DNA from: a virus
Direction: 5' to 3' (one strand)
IMG/VR virus record: IMGVR_UViG_3300017750_000114
Location: 1 to 24,360 of that record
Length of the DNA: 24,360 bases
Shown: piece after piece, positions 1-6,294 of the stretch
How positions within the stretch are numbered: position 1 is the stretch's first letter
Layout: every line of letters begins with the position of its first letter
Translations under genes and position numbers: made by a program
Notes under the pieces: model-generated
What the model was told of the DNA's origin: nothing
Databases searched by the model: none
What the model saw: the letters and a program-made list of their open reading frames with translations, nothing else

Positions 1-2
1 AG

Positions 3-1631
3 AGTTTCCTTACGCCTTCGTTTAGTGACGCAACAGAGATACAGGAGTACATCAATGGATATTCTACTGTGGTTGGTCATAACATTATTGGGTTTGACAG
101 TCCTGTAATGAACGACCTGTTGGGAATTACACTGCCTAACGTAGTTGATACCCTTGTTTTGTCCCGACTGTACAACCCTCAGATGGAGGGAGGACATTCA
201 CTCAGGGCATGGGGGGAGAGACTAGGGTTTCGGAAGGGAGATCACGACGACTGGTCTACCCTGTCGGATGAGATGATTGAGTACTGCGAGAGAGACTTGG
301 ACGTTACTGCCAAGCTGTACACTGAACTAACTGAAAAGCTGGAGGAGTTTCAGGGAGAGTCCATAGAACTAGAACATGAAGTGCAACGTATTATAACTAA
401 GCAGGAGAACAATGGATGGGAACTAGATGTTGAACGAGCGTTTGATATACAGGCAAAACTTAAGCAGCGAAGCATGGAAGTGGAGAGGGAGGTTCATAAA
501 AGGTTCACGCCTCTTGCGGTCTTCGATAAGGAGGTCACTCCCAAATATAACAAGGACGGAAGCCTTAGTGTGGTTGGGCTTAAGTTTCTTGGGGATCGGT
601 ATACTGATGTGGCTGGTCCATTTAGTAGAGTTTCTTTTCCCGAATTTAATCTAGGGTCAAGACAACAGATAGCCCGTCACCTACAGTTCTTTGGGTGGAA
701 GCCTAAGTTGTTTACTGAGAAGGGACAGGCCATCGTAGACGAAGGAGTTTTATCCAGGGTTGATATACCTGAGGCCAAGCTAATCGCAGAGTATCTACTG
801 ATACAGAAGAGAACGGCACAGGTGCAGTCATGGATAGAAGCGGTAGAGGAGGATGGTAGGGTCCACGGTAGGGTCAACCCTATCGGTGCAGTGACGGGGC
901 GTATGACACACAGCAGCCCCAACATGGCACAGGTCCCCGCCTCTTACTCTCCATACGGTACTGAATGCCGTGAGTGTTGGACAGTACCAAAAGGTTACAG
1001 GCTTGTGGGTATTGATGCCGCTGGCCTGGAGTTGAGAATGTTAGCCCACTACATGAATGATAAGGAGTACACAAATGAAGTCACAAATGGAGATGTCCAT
1101 ACAGCCAATCAAAAAGCTGCTGGACTTGCAACAAGAGACCTCGCTAAAACTTTTATCTATGCTTTCCTCTACGGCGCAGGAGACGCCAAAATCGGAACTA
1201 TTGTTGGAGGTTCTAAGCGAGACGGAGCAAAACTTAAGGAGAAGTTTCTCTCTAACACACCGTCTCTTCGAGATTTACGCGAAAGGGTTTCACGATCTGC
1301 GCGGAGAGGATACCTCAAAGGACTCGACGGAAGAAAACTAGTACTGCGGAGTGAACACGCCGCCTTGAATACACTTCTACAGTCAGCAGGTGCAATAATA
1401 ATGAAGAAGTCCTTGACGATACTTGATGAGTATGCTACAATACATAATATAGAGTACAAGTTTGTAGGTAATATTCACGATGAGTTTCAAGTGGAGGTCA
1501 AAGAGGACCAAGCAGAGAAGCTAGGCTGGCTGGCCGTAGAGTGTATCAAGGCTGCTGGAGATCGGATGTCGCTTAAATGCCCACTGGACGGAGAGTACAA
1601 GGTGGGACAATCGTGGGCAGAGACCCACTAA
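3..1631 (+). CDS. T7-type family A DNA polymerase, 5' end missing
   Basis: Replicative DNA polymerase with a 3'-5' proofreading domain. The frame is open to the left window edge, and the first start-like codon (GTG at 69) lies inside the Exo II motif (VVGHNIIGFD), so the true start is outside the window. Counting from the GTG, Exo III is YCERD (72-76). Polymerase motif A is DAAGLELR with D316. Motif B is R356-x3-K360-x7-YG. Motif C is HDE at 470-472. The stretches DTLVLSRLYNP, TFIYAFLYGAG and ALNTLLQSAGA closely follow T7 gp5 as I know it. D316 and D471 would bind the catalytic metals. It heads the replication cluster and is followed by a short hairpin and then a nuclease gene. Any N-terminal domain beyond the exonuclease cannot be judged from this window. 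Confidence 0.96.
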   Translation, partial: SFLTPSFSDATEIQEYINGYSTVVGHNIIGFDSPVMNDLLGITLPNVVDTLVLSRLYNPQMEGGHSLRAWGERLGFRKGDHDDWSTLSDEMIEYCERDLDVTAKLYTELTEKLEEFQGESIELEHEVQRIITKQENNGWELDVERAFDIQAKLKQRSMEVEREVHKRFTPLAVFDKEVTPKYNKDGSLSVVGLKFLGDRYTDVAGPFSRVSFPEFNLGSRQQIARHLQFFGWKPKLFTEKGQAIVDEGVLSRVDIPEAKLIAEYLLIQKRTAQVQSWIEAVEEDGRVHGRVNPIGAVTGRMTHSSPNMAQVPASYSPYGTECRECWTVPKGYRLVGIDAAGLELRMLAHYMNDKEYTNEVTNGDVHTANQKAAGLATRDLAKTFIYAFLYGAGDAKIGTIVGGSKRDGAKLKEKFLSNTPSLRDLRERVSRSARRGYLKGLDGRKLVLRSEHAALNTLLQSAGAIIMKKSLTILDEYATIHNIEYKFVGNIHDEFQVEVKEDQAEKLGWLAVECIKAAGDRMSLKCPLDGEYKVGQSWAETH

Positions 1632-1632
1632 T

Positions 1633-1651
1633 TTCTGGGACGATCCCAGAA
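1633..1651. other. perfect inverted repeat between polymerase and nuclease genes
   Basis: TTCTGGGA, a three-base loop CGA, then TCCCAGAA: an 8-bp perfect stem filling most of the 34-base gap after the polymerase stop. The nuclease gene's Shine-Dalgarno (AGGAG, 1655-1659) follows directly. No T-tract follows, so it is not a classical intrinsic terminator. An RNA processing site, an attenuator or a protein-binding palindrome are all possible. Confidence 0.6.
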
Positions 1652-1665
1652 TATAGGAGAGTATA

Positions 1666-2556
1666 ATGGAAAAGAACATGGATACCCTAGTCGAAGACAT
1701 CTATACCCTCATGGTCAACAGAAACACTGGCGATGGTGTGGACGTTGAGGAGGAAATAGACAAATTCGGAGAGGCCATGAAGGAAATCATGCGTAAGGAG
1801 TTCCTTCCAGGTGGACGTAGGGACGGTAGGAAACTACGCCTTTCCTCAGTGGGTAAAAATGATCTTATCCAATGGTTCTCCTACAACGGCTACAGGGGTG
1901 AGCGTATCCAACCCCACACTCTTATCAAGTTTATGTATGGTCACATGATTGAGGAGATGATCCTGCTTCTTGTCCGTCTCACCGGACACAAGGTAACGGA
2001 TGAACAGAAGGAAGTGTCCGTTGGTGGAGTCAGGGGTCACATGGACTGTAAGATTGATGGCACTGTGGTTGATGTTAAGTCCACTACTAAGTTTGGTTTA
2101 ATGAAGTTTAACGATAGAACCCTAGCCGCAAAAGATGACTTTGGTTATGTCGATCAGATCAAAGCATACGCCCATGCGGAGGGAGATCGTAAGTGGGCAT
2201 GGCTTGCTATGGACAGAGACAGCGGTAAGCTGGCTGTTCTTGAGTATGACTTGGACAACACAAGTGATCCTATGTACGAGCATTTCTCAGGGGATATTGA
2301 GGAAAGGATTGAGCATGTAAAAAAGTCTGTAAAGCAGGAAGACCGACCTTCAAGATGCTATTCTCCCGAAGAGGATGGGAAGTCAGGCAACTTAAAACTG
2401 TGTACTACCTGCTCTTATTGCCAGTACAAAAAGTTTTGTTATCCAGAAGTCCGCGCATTTCACACTGGCTCAGGTCCAAAGTTTTTAACTACCGTAGTAA
2501 ACGTCCCTAAGAACCGTCAGGGTAAACCTTATCCTGAAATTAACCTAGATGAATAG
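1666..2556 (+). CDS. PD-(D/E)XK (RecB/Cas4-like) nuclease with cysteine cluster
   Basis: Probable DNA exonuclease of the PD-(D/E)XK superfamily, 296 aa. Visible motifs are YGHMIEE (91-97, candidate motif I acid), GHMD with D127, VDVKS with D136 and K138, and QIKAY (Q164, Y168). This matches the order E, GxxD, (D/E)xK, QxxxY of RecB- and Cas4-type nucleases. Near the C-terminus are C231, C246, C249, C252 and C258. The C249-x2-C252-x5-C258 spacing with an upstream Cys resembles the 4Fe-4S clamp of Cas4 and AddB nucleases, so an iron-sulfur cluster is plausible but inferred. ATG 1666 has AGGAG seven bases upstream; M5 is a less likely alternative start. By position it fills the role of the T7 gp6 exonuclease in host DNA breakdown or recombination, though the fold differs. 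Confidence 0.85.
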   Translation: MEKNMDTLVEDIYTLMVNRNTGDGVDVEEEIDKFGEAMKEIMRKEFLPGGRRDGRKLRLSSVGKNDLIQWFSYNGYRGERIQPHTLIKFMYGHMIEEMILLLVRLTGHKVTDEQKEVSVGGVRGHMDCKIDGTVVDVKSTTKFGLMKFNDRTLAAKDDFGYVDQIKAYAHAEGDRKWAWLAMDRDSGKLAVLEYDLDNTSDPMYEHFSGDIEERIEHVKKSVKQEDRPSRCYSPEEDGKSGNLKLCTTCSYCQYKKFCYPEVRAFHTGSGPKFLTTVVNVPKNRQGKPYPEINLDE

Positions 2557-2565
2557 GAGAATACA

Positions 2566-2748
2566 ATGATTGAATTTAAAGTTATCAACACCCCACGCCA
2601 TGACCGTTTCGAGCAACAGGTAACTGAGTTACTTAATGACGGGTGGACCCTACACGGAACACCCTTTGTGGCTCAGACAGGAGGTATGACCCAGGCCCTT
2701 ACAAAAGAAACCAAGGTAAAGAAGAGTGCCTCCAAAGTATCGGAATAA
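2566..2748 (+). CDS. DUF1737-like small protein
   Basis: 60 aa. The pattern (F)KVINT..., then QQVTELLNDGWTLHG, then a QALTKE ending looks like the DUF1737 family, whose members have an 'eeqVneli.dGWe..G' core and a terminal 'QAmvk' strand. Function is unknown for the family. The start at ATG 2566 is preceded by AGGAG (2557-2561). Its 3' end overlaps the endonuclease I gene by 23 bases in another frame. The C-terminus is lysine-rich (TKETKVKKSASK), and that stretch also supplies the purine-rich sequence in front of the next start. Confidence 0.75.
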   Translation: MIEFKVINTPRHDRFEQQVTELLNDGWTLHGTPFVAQTGGMTQALTKETKVKKSASKVSE

Positions 2749-3094
2749 GTTCGAGGAGACAGCAGGTCTCTTACTGAAGAAGTACTGTAAGTATGAATCA
2801 GAGAAGGTCCCTTATGTCATCCACAAGAATTACATCCCTGACTTTGTAGGGAGAAACGATAAGAACAAAATAGATATTCTTGTGGAGGCTAAGGGATACT
2901 TCAGAGTCGGTGACACACAGAAGTACAAAGCAATACGGGACAGTCTACCAAAGAAAAGACAGTTAGTTTTTCTTCTGTATAACCCAAACAAAAAACTAAG
3001 GAAGGGAAGTAAAATGAATATGTCAGAATGGTGTGATAAGGAAGGGTTCAAGTGGTACACATTGGAGGACATTACCGATGCCTTTATCAAATGA
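2726..3094 (+). CDS. T7 endonuclease I-like Holliday-junction resolvase
   Basis: 122 aa, GTG start inside the preceding gene. Endonuclease I cleaves four-way and branched DNA, resolving replication and packaging intermediates and helping degrade host DNA. Sequence shared with T7 gp3 as I know it: KVPYVI (27-32), Y-x-PDF (36-40), VEAKGYF (53-59) and the KLRKGS...EWCDKEGFKW block (90-110). The catalytic set of T7 (E20, E35, D55, E65, K67) corresponds to E10 or E11, E24 or E26, D39, E54 and K56. The protein is shorter than T7 gp3 (149 aa) and lacks its extra N-terminal residues. The AAGG-type site inside the upstream gene and the 23-base overlap suggest translational coupling. It overlaps the next gene by 17 bases. 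Confidence 0.92.
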   Translation: MPPKYRNKFEETAGLLLKKYCKYESEKVPYVIHKNYIPDFVGRNDKNKIDILVEAKGYFRVGDTQKYKAIRDSLPKKRQLVFLLYNPNKKLRKGSKMNMSEWCDKEGFKWYTLEDITDAFIK

Positions 3095-3272
3095 ACAGTT
3101 CATTCGGAGACTTGCAGCTATTACTGATCCTGAATTTCTTTGTGACTTTCTGGACATTACCAGTGAAGATATCCTTGAGAGATTTGAGGACATAGTTGAG
3201 GACACTATGGATAACCTGCGACGAGAGTTTGATGTTGACATTCAAGATGAAGAGGAGTATAATAATGAATAG
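3078..3272 (+). CDS. small acidic phage protein, unknown function
   Basis: 64 aa from ATG 3078, which overlaps the end of the endonuclease gene. An in-frame upstream ATG (3033) would add 15 residues running through endonuclease coding sequence and is less likely. The protein is helix-prone and acidic: the core DFLDITSEDILERFEDIVED is followed by a DEEE-rich tail. A similar 'LDISSEDLLE-F' element is, to my memory, common in small replication-region proteins of marine podoviruses, without known function. It overlaps the next gene by 8 bases, and its EEE-coding AGAGGAG serves as the next gene's ribosome-binding site. Confidence 0.75.
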   Translation: MPLSNEQFIRRLAAITDPEFLCDFLDITSEDILERFEDIVEDTMDNLRREFDVDIQDEEEYNNE

Positions 3273-3561
3273 GAATGAAGTTCTTAGAGAAGCTCAGACT
3301 ATCTTAAATGGCCAACGTGCCAACGACTATGGAGATGCTTACGACAATCACAAACGTATTGCTGCTCTATGGAACACATACCTAGACGAAGAGTACGGAC
3401 TAAAACCAGAGGACGTTGCAGTTATGATGATACTTCTTAAGGTAGCTAGGTTAGTTCATAAGCATACTTCGGATAGCTTTGTGGACATAGCAGGGTATGC
3501 TGCTCTAGCAGAAGAAATGTCCAGTACTGAAAATGTTATTGAGTTTACCCCTGAAAGGTAG
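3265..3561 (+). CDS. DUF6378-like protein
   Basis: 98 aa from ATG 3265. AGAGGAG ends nine bases upstream, which decides this start over a non-conserved 23-residue extension beginning at 3196. The core has the shape of DUF6378: EVLREAQTILNGQRANDYG, then HKRIAALWNTYL, then EDVAVMMILLKVARLVH and SFVDIAGYAALAEE. This family is frequent in phage genomes near nucleotide metabolism or replication genes. Its all-helical layout has led to comparison with MazG-type nucleotide pyrophosphohydrolases, but the EExxE metal motif of MazG is not evident here, so no enzymatic role is claimed. Confidence 0.8.
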   Translation: MNRNEVLREAQTILNGQRANDYGDAYDNHKRIAALWNTYLDEEYGLKPEDVAVMMILLKVARLVHKHTSDSFVDIAGYAALAEEMSSTENVIEFTPER

Positions 3562-3566
3562 CGCAC

Positions 3567-3773
3567 ATGGATATGGATTTAGAAGAACAGTATTTTGCTG
3601 AGTTAGTAGATGAGGAAGAGTTACCTCCTGAGTTTTATTCTTGGTTAAAAGACTTATCAAAACTTAATAACAGAAAGACTTCTTTTTTTATAGCTCTTGC
3701 ACTGGAAGAAATGTTTATAAGGTTTACTCAGGGTCCTGATTTCCCTGAGGAACATGCCATAACCCATCACTAA
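3567..3773 (+). CDS. small acidic protein, unknown function
   Basis: 68 aa. The first third is strongly acidic (DMDLEEQYFAELVDEEELPPEF), followed by a mixed helix (KTSFFIALALEEMFIRF). No recognisable domain. The ATG at 3567 has AAAGG eight bases upstream at the end of the previous gene, and the gene sits in tight series between the DUF6378-like gene and the reductase gene, so it is probably real. Function unknown. Acidic small phage proteins in this position sometimes act as inhibitors or DNA mimics, but nothing specific supports that here. Confidence 0.65.
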   Translation: MDMDLEEQYFAELVDEEELPPEFYSWLKDLSKLNNRKTSFFIALALEEMFIRFTQGPDFPEEHAITHH

Positions 3774-3784
3774 GGAAACTAAAT

Positions 3785-5485
3785 ATGTACGGAAGAAACT
3801 CAGTAGGACCACAAGTTAAACCTTGCGATGACCTCCATGCCATGAAGTATCGGTTGGCTAATGAGAGCTTTGAGGAGGCCATCAGTAGACAAGCGGGAGC
3901 AATGTCAGATGATGAAGAACATCGTAAATCGTATAAAGAAATTACTATGGACATGCGGTTCCTTCCTGCGGGGAGAGTCCAGTCCGCAATGGGAAGTCCT
4001 AGGAATGTTACAGCACTCAATTGTTTTGTTAGTGGGTCTATTGAAGACTCTATGGACTCGATCATGCAAAGAGCCAGTGAAGCTGCTGAGACGATGCGTA
4101 GAGGAGGCGGGATTGGCTATGATTTCAGTCTTATTCGCCCTAGCGGTGATCGTATTGTTTCTCTTGACAGTTCCGCTAGTGGGCCTGTATCTTTTATGCA
4201 CATCTTTGATGCAGTCTGCCGAACGATTGTCTCAGCGGGACATAGACGAGGGGCTATGATGGCAGTGCTTCGAGTGGACCACCCTGATATTGAGGAGTTC
4301 ATTCGAGCAAAGAAGAACGACAAGGACTTGACCAACTTCAACATCTCCGTAGGTGTTACCGATGAGTTTATGAGAGCAGTAGAGAAGGACGGAGACTTTG
4401 ACCTTAAGTTTAGTGGTAAGGTCTACAACACAATCAACGCCCGTATGTTGTGGGACGAGATCATGCGTAACAACTGGGACTGGGCAGAGCCAGGGGTCAT
4501 CTTCATTGACCGTGTTAATGAGGACAATCCTCTATGGTACTGTGAGGACATTGATGCCACTAACCCCTGTGGTGAACAACCTCTACCTCCCTTTGGTGCC
4601 TGTCTTCTGGGGTCCTTTAATCTTCCACGGTACATCACTCCCGACTTTGAGTTTGACTACGAACAGTTCAATGCAGATGTTCCCCATGTTGTACGTGCTA
4701 TGGATAACGTCATTGATCGTACACAGTACCCCCTTGAGGAGCAGCGTAAGGAGCATCAGAGGACCCGTAGGATAGGCATAGGGATCACTGGCCTAGCCAA
4801 CGCCTTCACTCTTATGGACCTCTCCTATGGCTCTCCTGAGTCCGTTAAGTTTACCAAGAAGATTATGAAGACGCTGACCCATGCCTGTTACGAGGCAAGC
4901 TCAGACCTTGCAGTGGAGAAGGGATCATTCCCTAAGTTCAAGGAGACGGGGTATTTGGAGAGTGGTTTTGTATCTAAGTTTCCTGAAGAACTAAAGGCAA
5001 AGATTAAGAAGCAGGGCATGAGAAACAGTCACTTGATTTCCATAGCACCCACAGGAACCATCAGCTTTACCGCCGACAACGTAAGCAGCGGGATTGAACC
5101 TGTGTTTGCCTTGGAGTACGACAGGACTGTACAGTTACCAGAAGGTCCCGTCATTATGAAGATGAAGGACTACGTACATGACAAGTATAATCTACAGGGT
5201 GAGGTAGCCAACGACCTGTCAGTAGACGACCACCTTGCCATTCAGATCGCAGTGCAGCCCTTCGTAGACAGTGCGTGTTCCAAGACTATCAACGTAGGGG
5301 ACGCAGTAACCTTTGATGAGTTTAAGGATGTGTACATGAAGGGATGGAAGGGTAAGCTAAAGGGTGTGACTACCTTTAGACTGGCAGGTAAACGCTATGG
5401 TATTCTTAATGTGGCCGATGAACCACAGACAGAAGGTGCCGCCTGTTACATTGACCCCGAGACTGGTACAAAAGAATGCGGTTAA
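3785..5485 (+). CDS. nrdJ: class II (adenosylcobalamin-dependent) ribonucleotide reductase
   Basis: 566 aa. Converts ribonucleotides to deoxyribonucleotides for phage replication, using a cobalamin-generated thiyl radical and so needing no NrdB subunit. Catalytic N260-x-C262-x-E264 lies in the sequence TNPCGEQPLPP. The redox pair is C80 (LNCFV) and C273 (ACLLGSFNL), by analogy with E. coli NrdA C225 and C462. PTGTIS (422-427) is the substrate phosphate loop. RRGGGIGYDFSLIRP (105-119) is typical of the class II NrdJ group. The last residues carry C554 and C565, fitting the mobile C-terminal Cys arm that re-reduces the active site. The ATG at 3785 follows AAGGAA. There is no ATP-cone domain at the N-terminus, so overall-activity regulation is probably absent. 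The protein is shorter than most cellular NrdJ proteins, as is usual for phage forms. Confidence 0.93.
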   Translation: MYGRNSVGPQVKPCDDLHAMKYRLANESFEEAISRQAGAMSDDEEHRKSYKEITMDMRFLPAGRVQSAMGSPRNVTALNCFVSGSIEDSMDSIMQRASEAAETMRRGGGIGYDFSLIRPSGDRIVSLDSSASGPVSFMHIFDAVCRTIVSAGHRRGAMMAVLRVDHPDIEEFIRAKKNDKDLTNFNISVGVTDEFMRAVEKDGDFDLKFSGKVYNTINARMLWDEIMRNNWDWAEPGVIFIDRVNEDNPLWYCEDIDATNPCGEQPLPPFGACLLGSFNLPRYITPDFEFDYEQFNADVPHVVRAMDNVIDRTQYPLEEQRKEHQRTRRIGIGITGLANAFTLMDLSYGSPESVKFTKKIMKTLTHACYEASSDLAVEKGSFPKFKETGYLESGFVSKFPEELKAKIKKQGMRNSHLISIAPTGTISFTADNVSSGIEPVFALEYDRTVQLPEGPVIMKMKDYVHDKYNLQGEVANDLSVDDHLAIQIAVQPFVDSACSKTINVGDAVTFDEFKDVYMKGWKGKLKGVTTFRLAGKRYGILNVADEPQTEGAACYIDPETGTKECG

Positions 5486-5616
5486 AGAGAATTAAGTACT
5501 GGTTTAGGTGGGGCTTGAGATGCTGGTGGAGACACACGGTTCACTTTAGGAATTGGGCAGAAGGTAAGAATAAAAATATTCCTAAGTATCTCTCTGGAAA
5601 ATCTAACGACTCCTAA
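5476..5616 (+). CDS. possible 46-aa basic, Trp-rich microprotein
   Basis: A 47-codon ORF whose ATG (5476) lies inside the last codons of the reductase gene. The product begins MRLKRIKYWFRWGLRCWWRH and continues basic and polar to LSGKSNDS. It has five Trp in 27 residues and a strong positive charge, so it could associate with membranes. There is only a weak purine-rich site (AAAAGA) upstream, and no family is recognised. Its 3' end overlaps the convergent zinc-ribbon ORF by 14 bases. It may be real, reached by re-initiation after the reductase stop, or it may be chance. Confidence 0.4.
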   Translation: MRLKRIKYWFRWGLRCWWRHTVHFRNWAEGKNKNIPKYLSGKSNDS

Positions 5617-5719
5617 CAACGTCTAGGCCGCAACGGGAGCAGATAAACCTGCTTTCGTTGCTTCCTGGATTCTTATGACCAAACACAAAGCAGATAAGTT
5701 TGATAATTTTCTGTTTCAT
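5603..5719 (-). CDS. 38-aa zinc-ribbon-like microprotein (DUF1660-like)
   Basis: Encoded on the minus strand from ATG 5719 to TAG 5603. The sequence runs MKQKIIKLICFVFGHK, then a polar linker, then FICSRCGLDVV. Possible zinc ligands are C10 and H15 (C-x4-H) with C27 and C30 (C-x2-C-G). This layout, a hydrophobic 'LCfxFGHK' start with a later CxxCG, is that of the small DUF1660-type phage proteins, whose function is not known to me. The start overlaps the stop of the upstream gene as TAATG, and an AAGAAAGG site precedes it, so translation is probably coupled. It is the last gene of the late arm and contains the inverted repeat described separately. Confidence 0.7.
   Translation of the reverse strand: MKQKIIKLICFVFGHKNPGSNESRFICSRCGLDVVRSR
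5630..5661 (+). terminator. hairpin at convergent junction, possible plus-strand terminator
   Basis: Arms GCAACGGGAGCAG (5630-5642) and CTGCTTTCGTTGC (5649-5661) enclose a 6-base loop ATAAAC. In plus-strand RNA all 13 positions pair, two of them as G-U. In minus-strand RNA the same two positions become A-C mismatches. It lies just past the last plus-strand ORF, where a terminator is expected, but it is followed by TTCCTGG and not a T-run, so efficiency as an intrinsic terminator is uncertain. Confidence 0.45.
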
Positions 5720-5943
5720 TATGCCTTTCTTTTCTTTCCTGATGCAGTTACTGACCACTTAACTTTAGATGGACCAGTCTTTTTACGTGCCTCTGACTTG
5801 GACACACGGGACGCTACGGCCTTAGGACGGCAAGCAGGGTACGCTCTCTTGTCGTTCTTACCGCTACGTCCACAAGGTTTGCCAGTCTTGACGTCAACCC
5901 ACTCTTCGTCAAACCACTTACCAAGACCACCCTTCTTAGCCAC
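5719..5943 (-). CDS. small basic protein, DUF5872-like
   Basis: 74 aa, GTG start. MAKKGGLGKWFDEEWVDVKTGKPCGRSG, then an AYPACRPKAVASR segment and a lysine-rich end (SGKKRKA). The N-terminal KGGLGKWF(x)EEWVD element followed by 'PCGR...YP.C.P' is the signature I associate with DUF5872-type proteins in marine phages and some large viruses. Two Cys (24 and 43) sit in these conserved patches. No enzymatic role is known to me. The start overlaps the preceding gene's 3' end by eight bases, and its own stop overlaps the next ATG (TAATG). Confidence 0.8.
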   Translation of the reverse strand: MAKKGGLGKWFDEEWVDVKTGKPCGRSGKNDKRAYPACRPKAVASRVSKSEARKKTGPSKVKWSVTASGKKRKA

Positions 5944-6112
5944 GTTTCTTTGCCTTTACCTTGGCCGTCTTTGATAGGTCTCCAAAGTGGTACAAACGTT
6001 TGCTAGTCTTGCCGTGAGTTTTACCTGAGTGTAGCTGACCGTTGGGCATCTTGTGCATCCCGCCCTTGTGTTCAGTCCCGTCTTTGAAGTAATGCTTTAC
6101 ACCTTTAGCCAT
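5936..6112 (-). CDS. 58-aa basic His/Lys/Gly-rich protein
   Basis: Read on the minus strand from ATG 6112 to TAA 5936. The product begins MAKGVKHYFKDGTEHKGGMH, continues KMPNGQLHSGKTHGKTS and ends KAKVKAKKRG-like after a LYHFGDL stretch. It has seven His and many Lys and is probably soluble and nucleic-acid binding or virion-associated; this is inferred from composition only. The 'HYFKDGTEHKGGMHKMPNGQ..SG..HS' layout is found in small ORFs of other marine phages in my memory. Its ATG overlaps the upstream stop as TAATG. The preceding gene's lysine codons supply AGAGGAAAG as the ribosome-binding site. Confidence 0.75.
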   Translation of the reverse strand: MAKGVKHYFKDGTEHKGGMHKMPNGQLHSGKTHGKTSKRLYHFGDLSKTAKVKAKKRG

Positions 6113-6294
6113 TATGCTTTCCTCTTCTTTTTCTTCTTAACTCTATTGTCCGTCCCTCTCCAGGTTCCCCCCATTCTTTTGTATTCCTTAGCAGCCCAAG
6201 CGTTAGCATAGGCACTGGGGTACACTTTAAATTTCTTCTTGGCTTTGGCCTTAGCTCTGGACCACTTGCCGGGATCATTAGGTATCGAAGCCAT
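6112..6294 (-). CDS. 60-aa lysine-rich protein with YPSAYAN motif
   Basis: 60 aa: MASIPNDPGKWSRAKAKAKK, then KFKVYPSAYANAWAAKEYKR, then GGTWRGTDNR and a KKKKKRKA tail. The KW(S)RAKAKAK-KF-VYPSAYANA-A-K pattern recurs in marine phages and large DNA viruses and is annotated only as hypothetical. It is very basic (about one third Lys or Arg). The ATG at 6294 overlaps the stop of the 552-aa gene (TAATG). It is probably co-expressed with the other tiny basic genes at the end of the late arm. Confidence 0.8.
   Translation of the reverse strand: MASIPNDPGKWSRAKAKAKKKFKVYPSAYANAWAAKEYKRMGGTWRGTDNRVKKKKKRKA

Noticed and set aside
3861-4259. 132-codon plus-strand ORF in another frame of nrdJ
   Set aside because: The reductase frame carries all catalytic motifs; this frame shows no domain and no start signal. 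Its hydrophobic stretch is a frame by-product.
3724-4344. Minus-strand ORFs (up to 113 codons) opposite the reductase gene start
   Set aside because: They are antisense to highly conserved reductase sequence, lack ribosome-binding sites and would be isolated in the plus-strand arm.
5675-5974. Plus-strand ORF of 99 codons opposite the small basic genes
   Set aside because: It lies antisense to two well-supported minus-strand genes linked by overlaps, has no ribosome-binding site and its product looks like no protein family.
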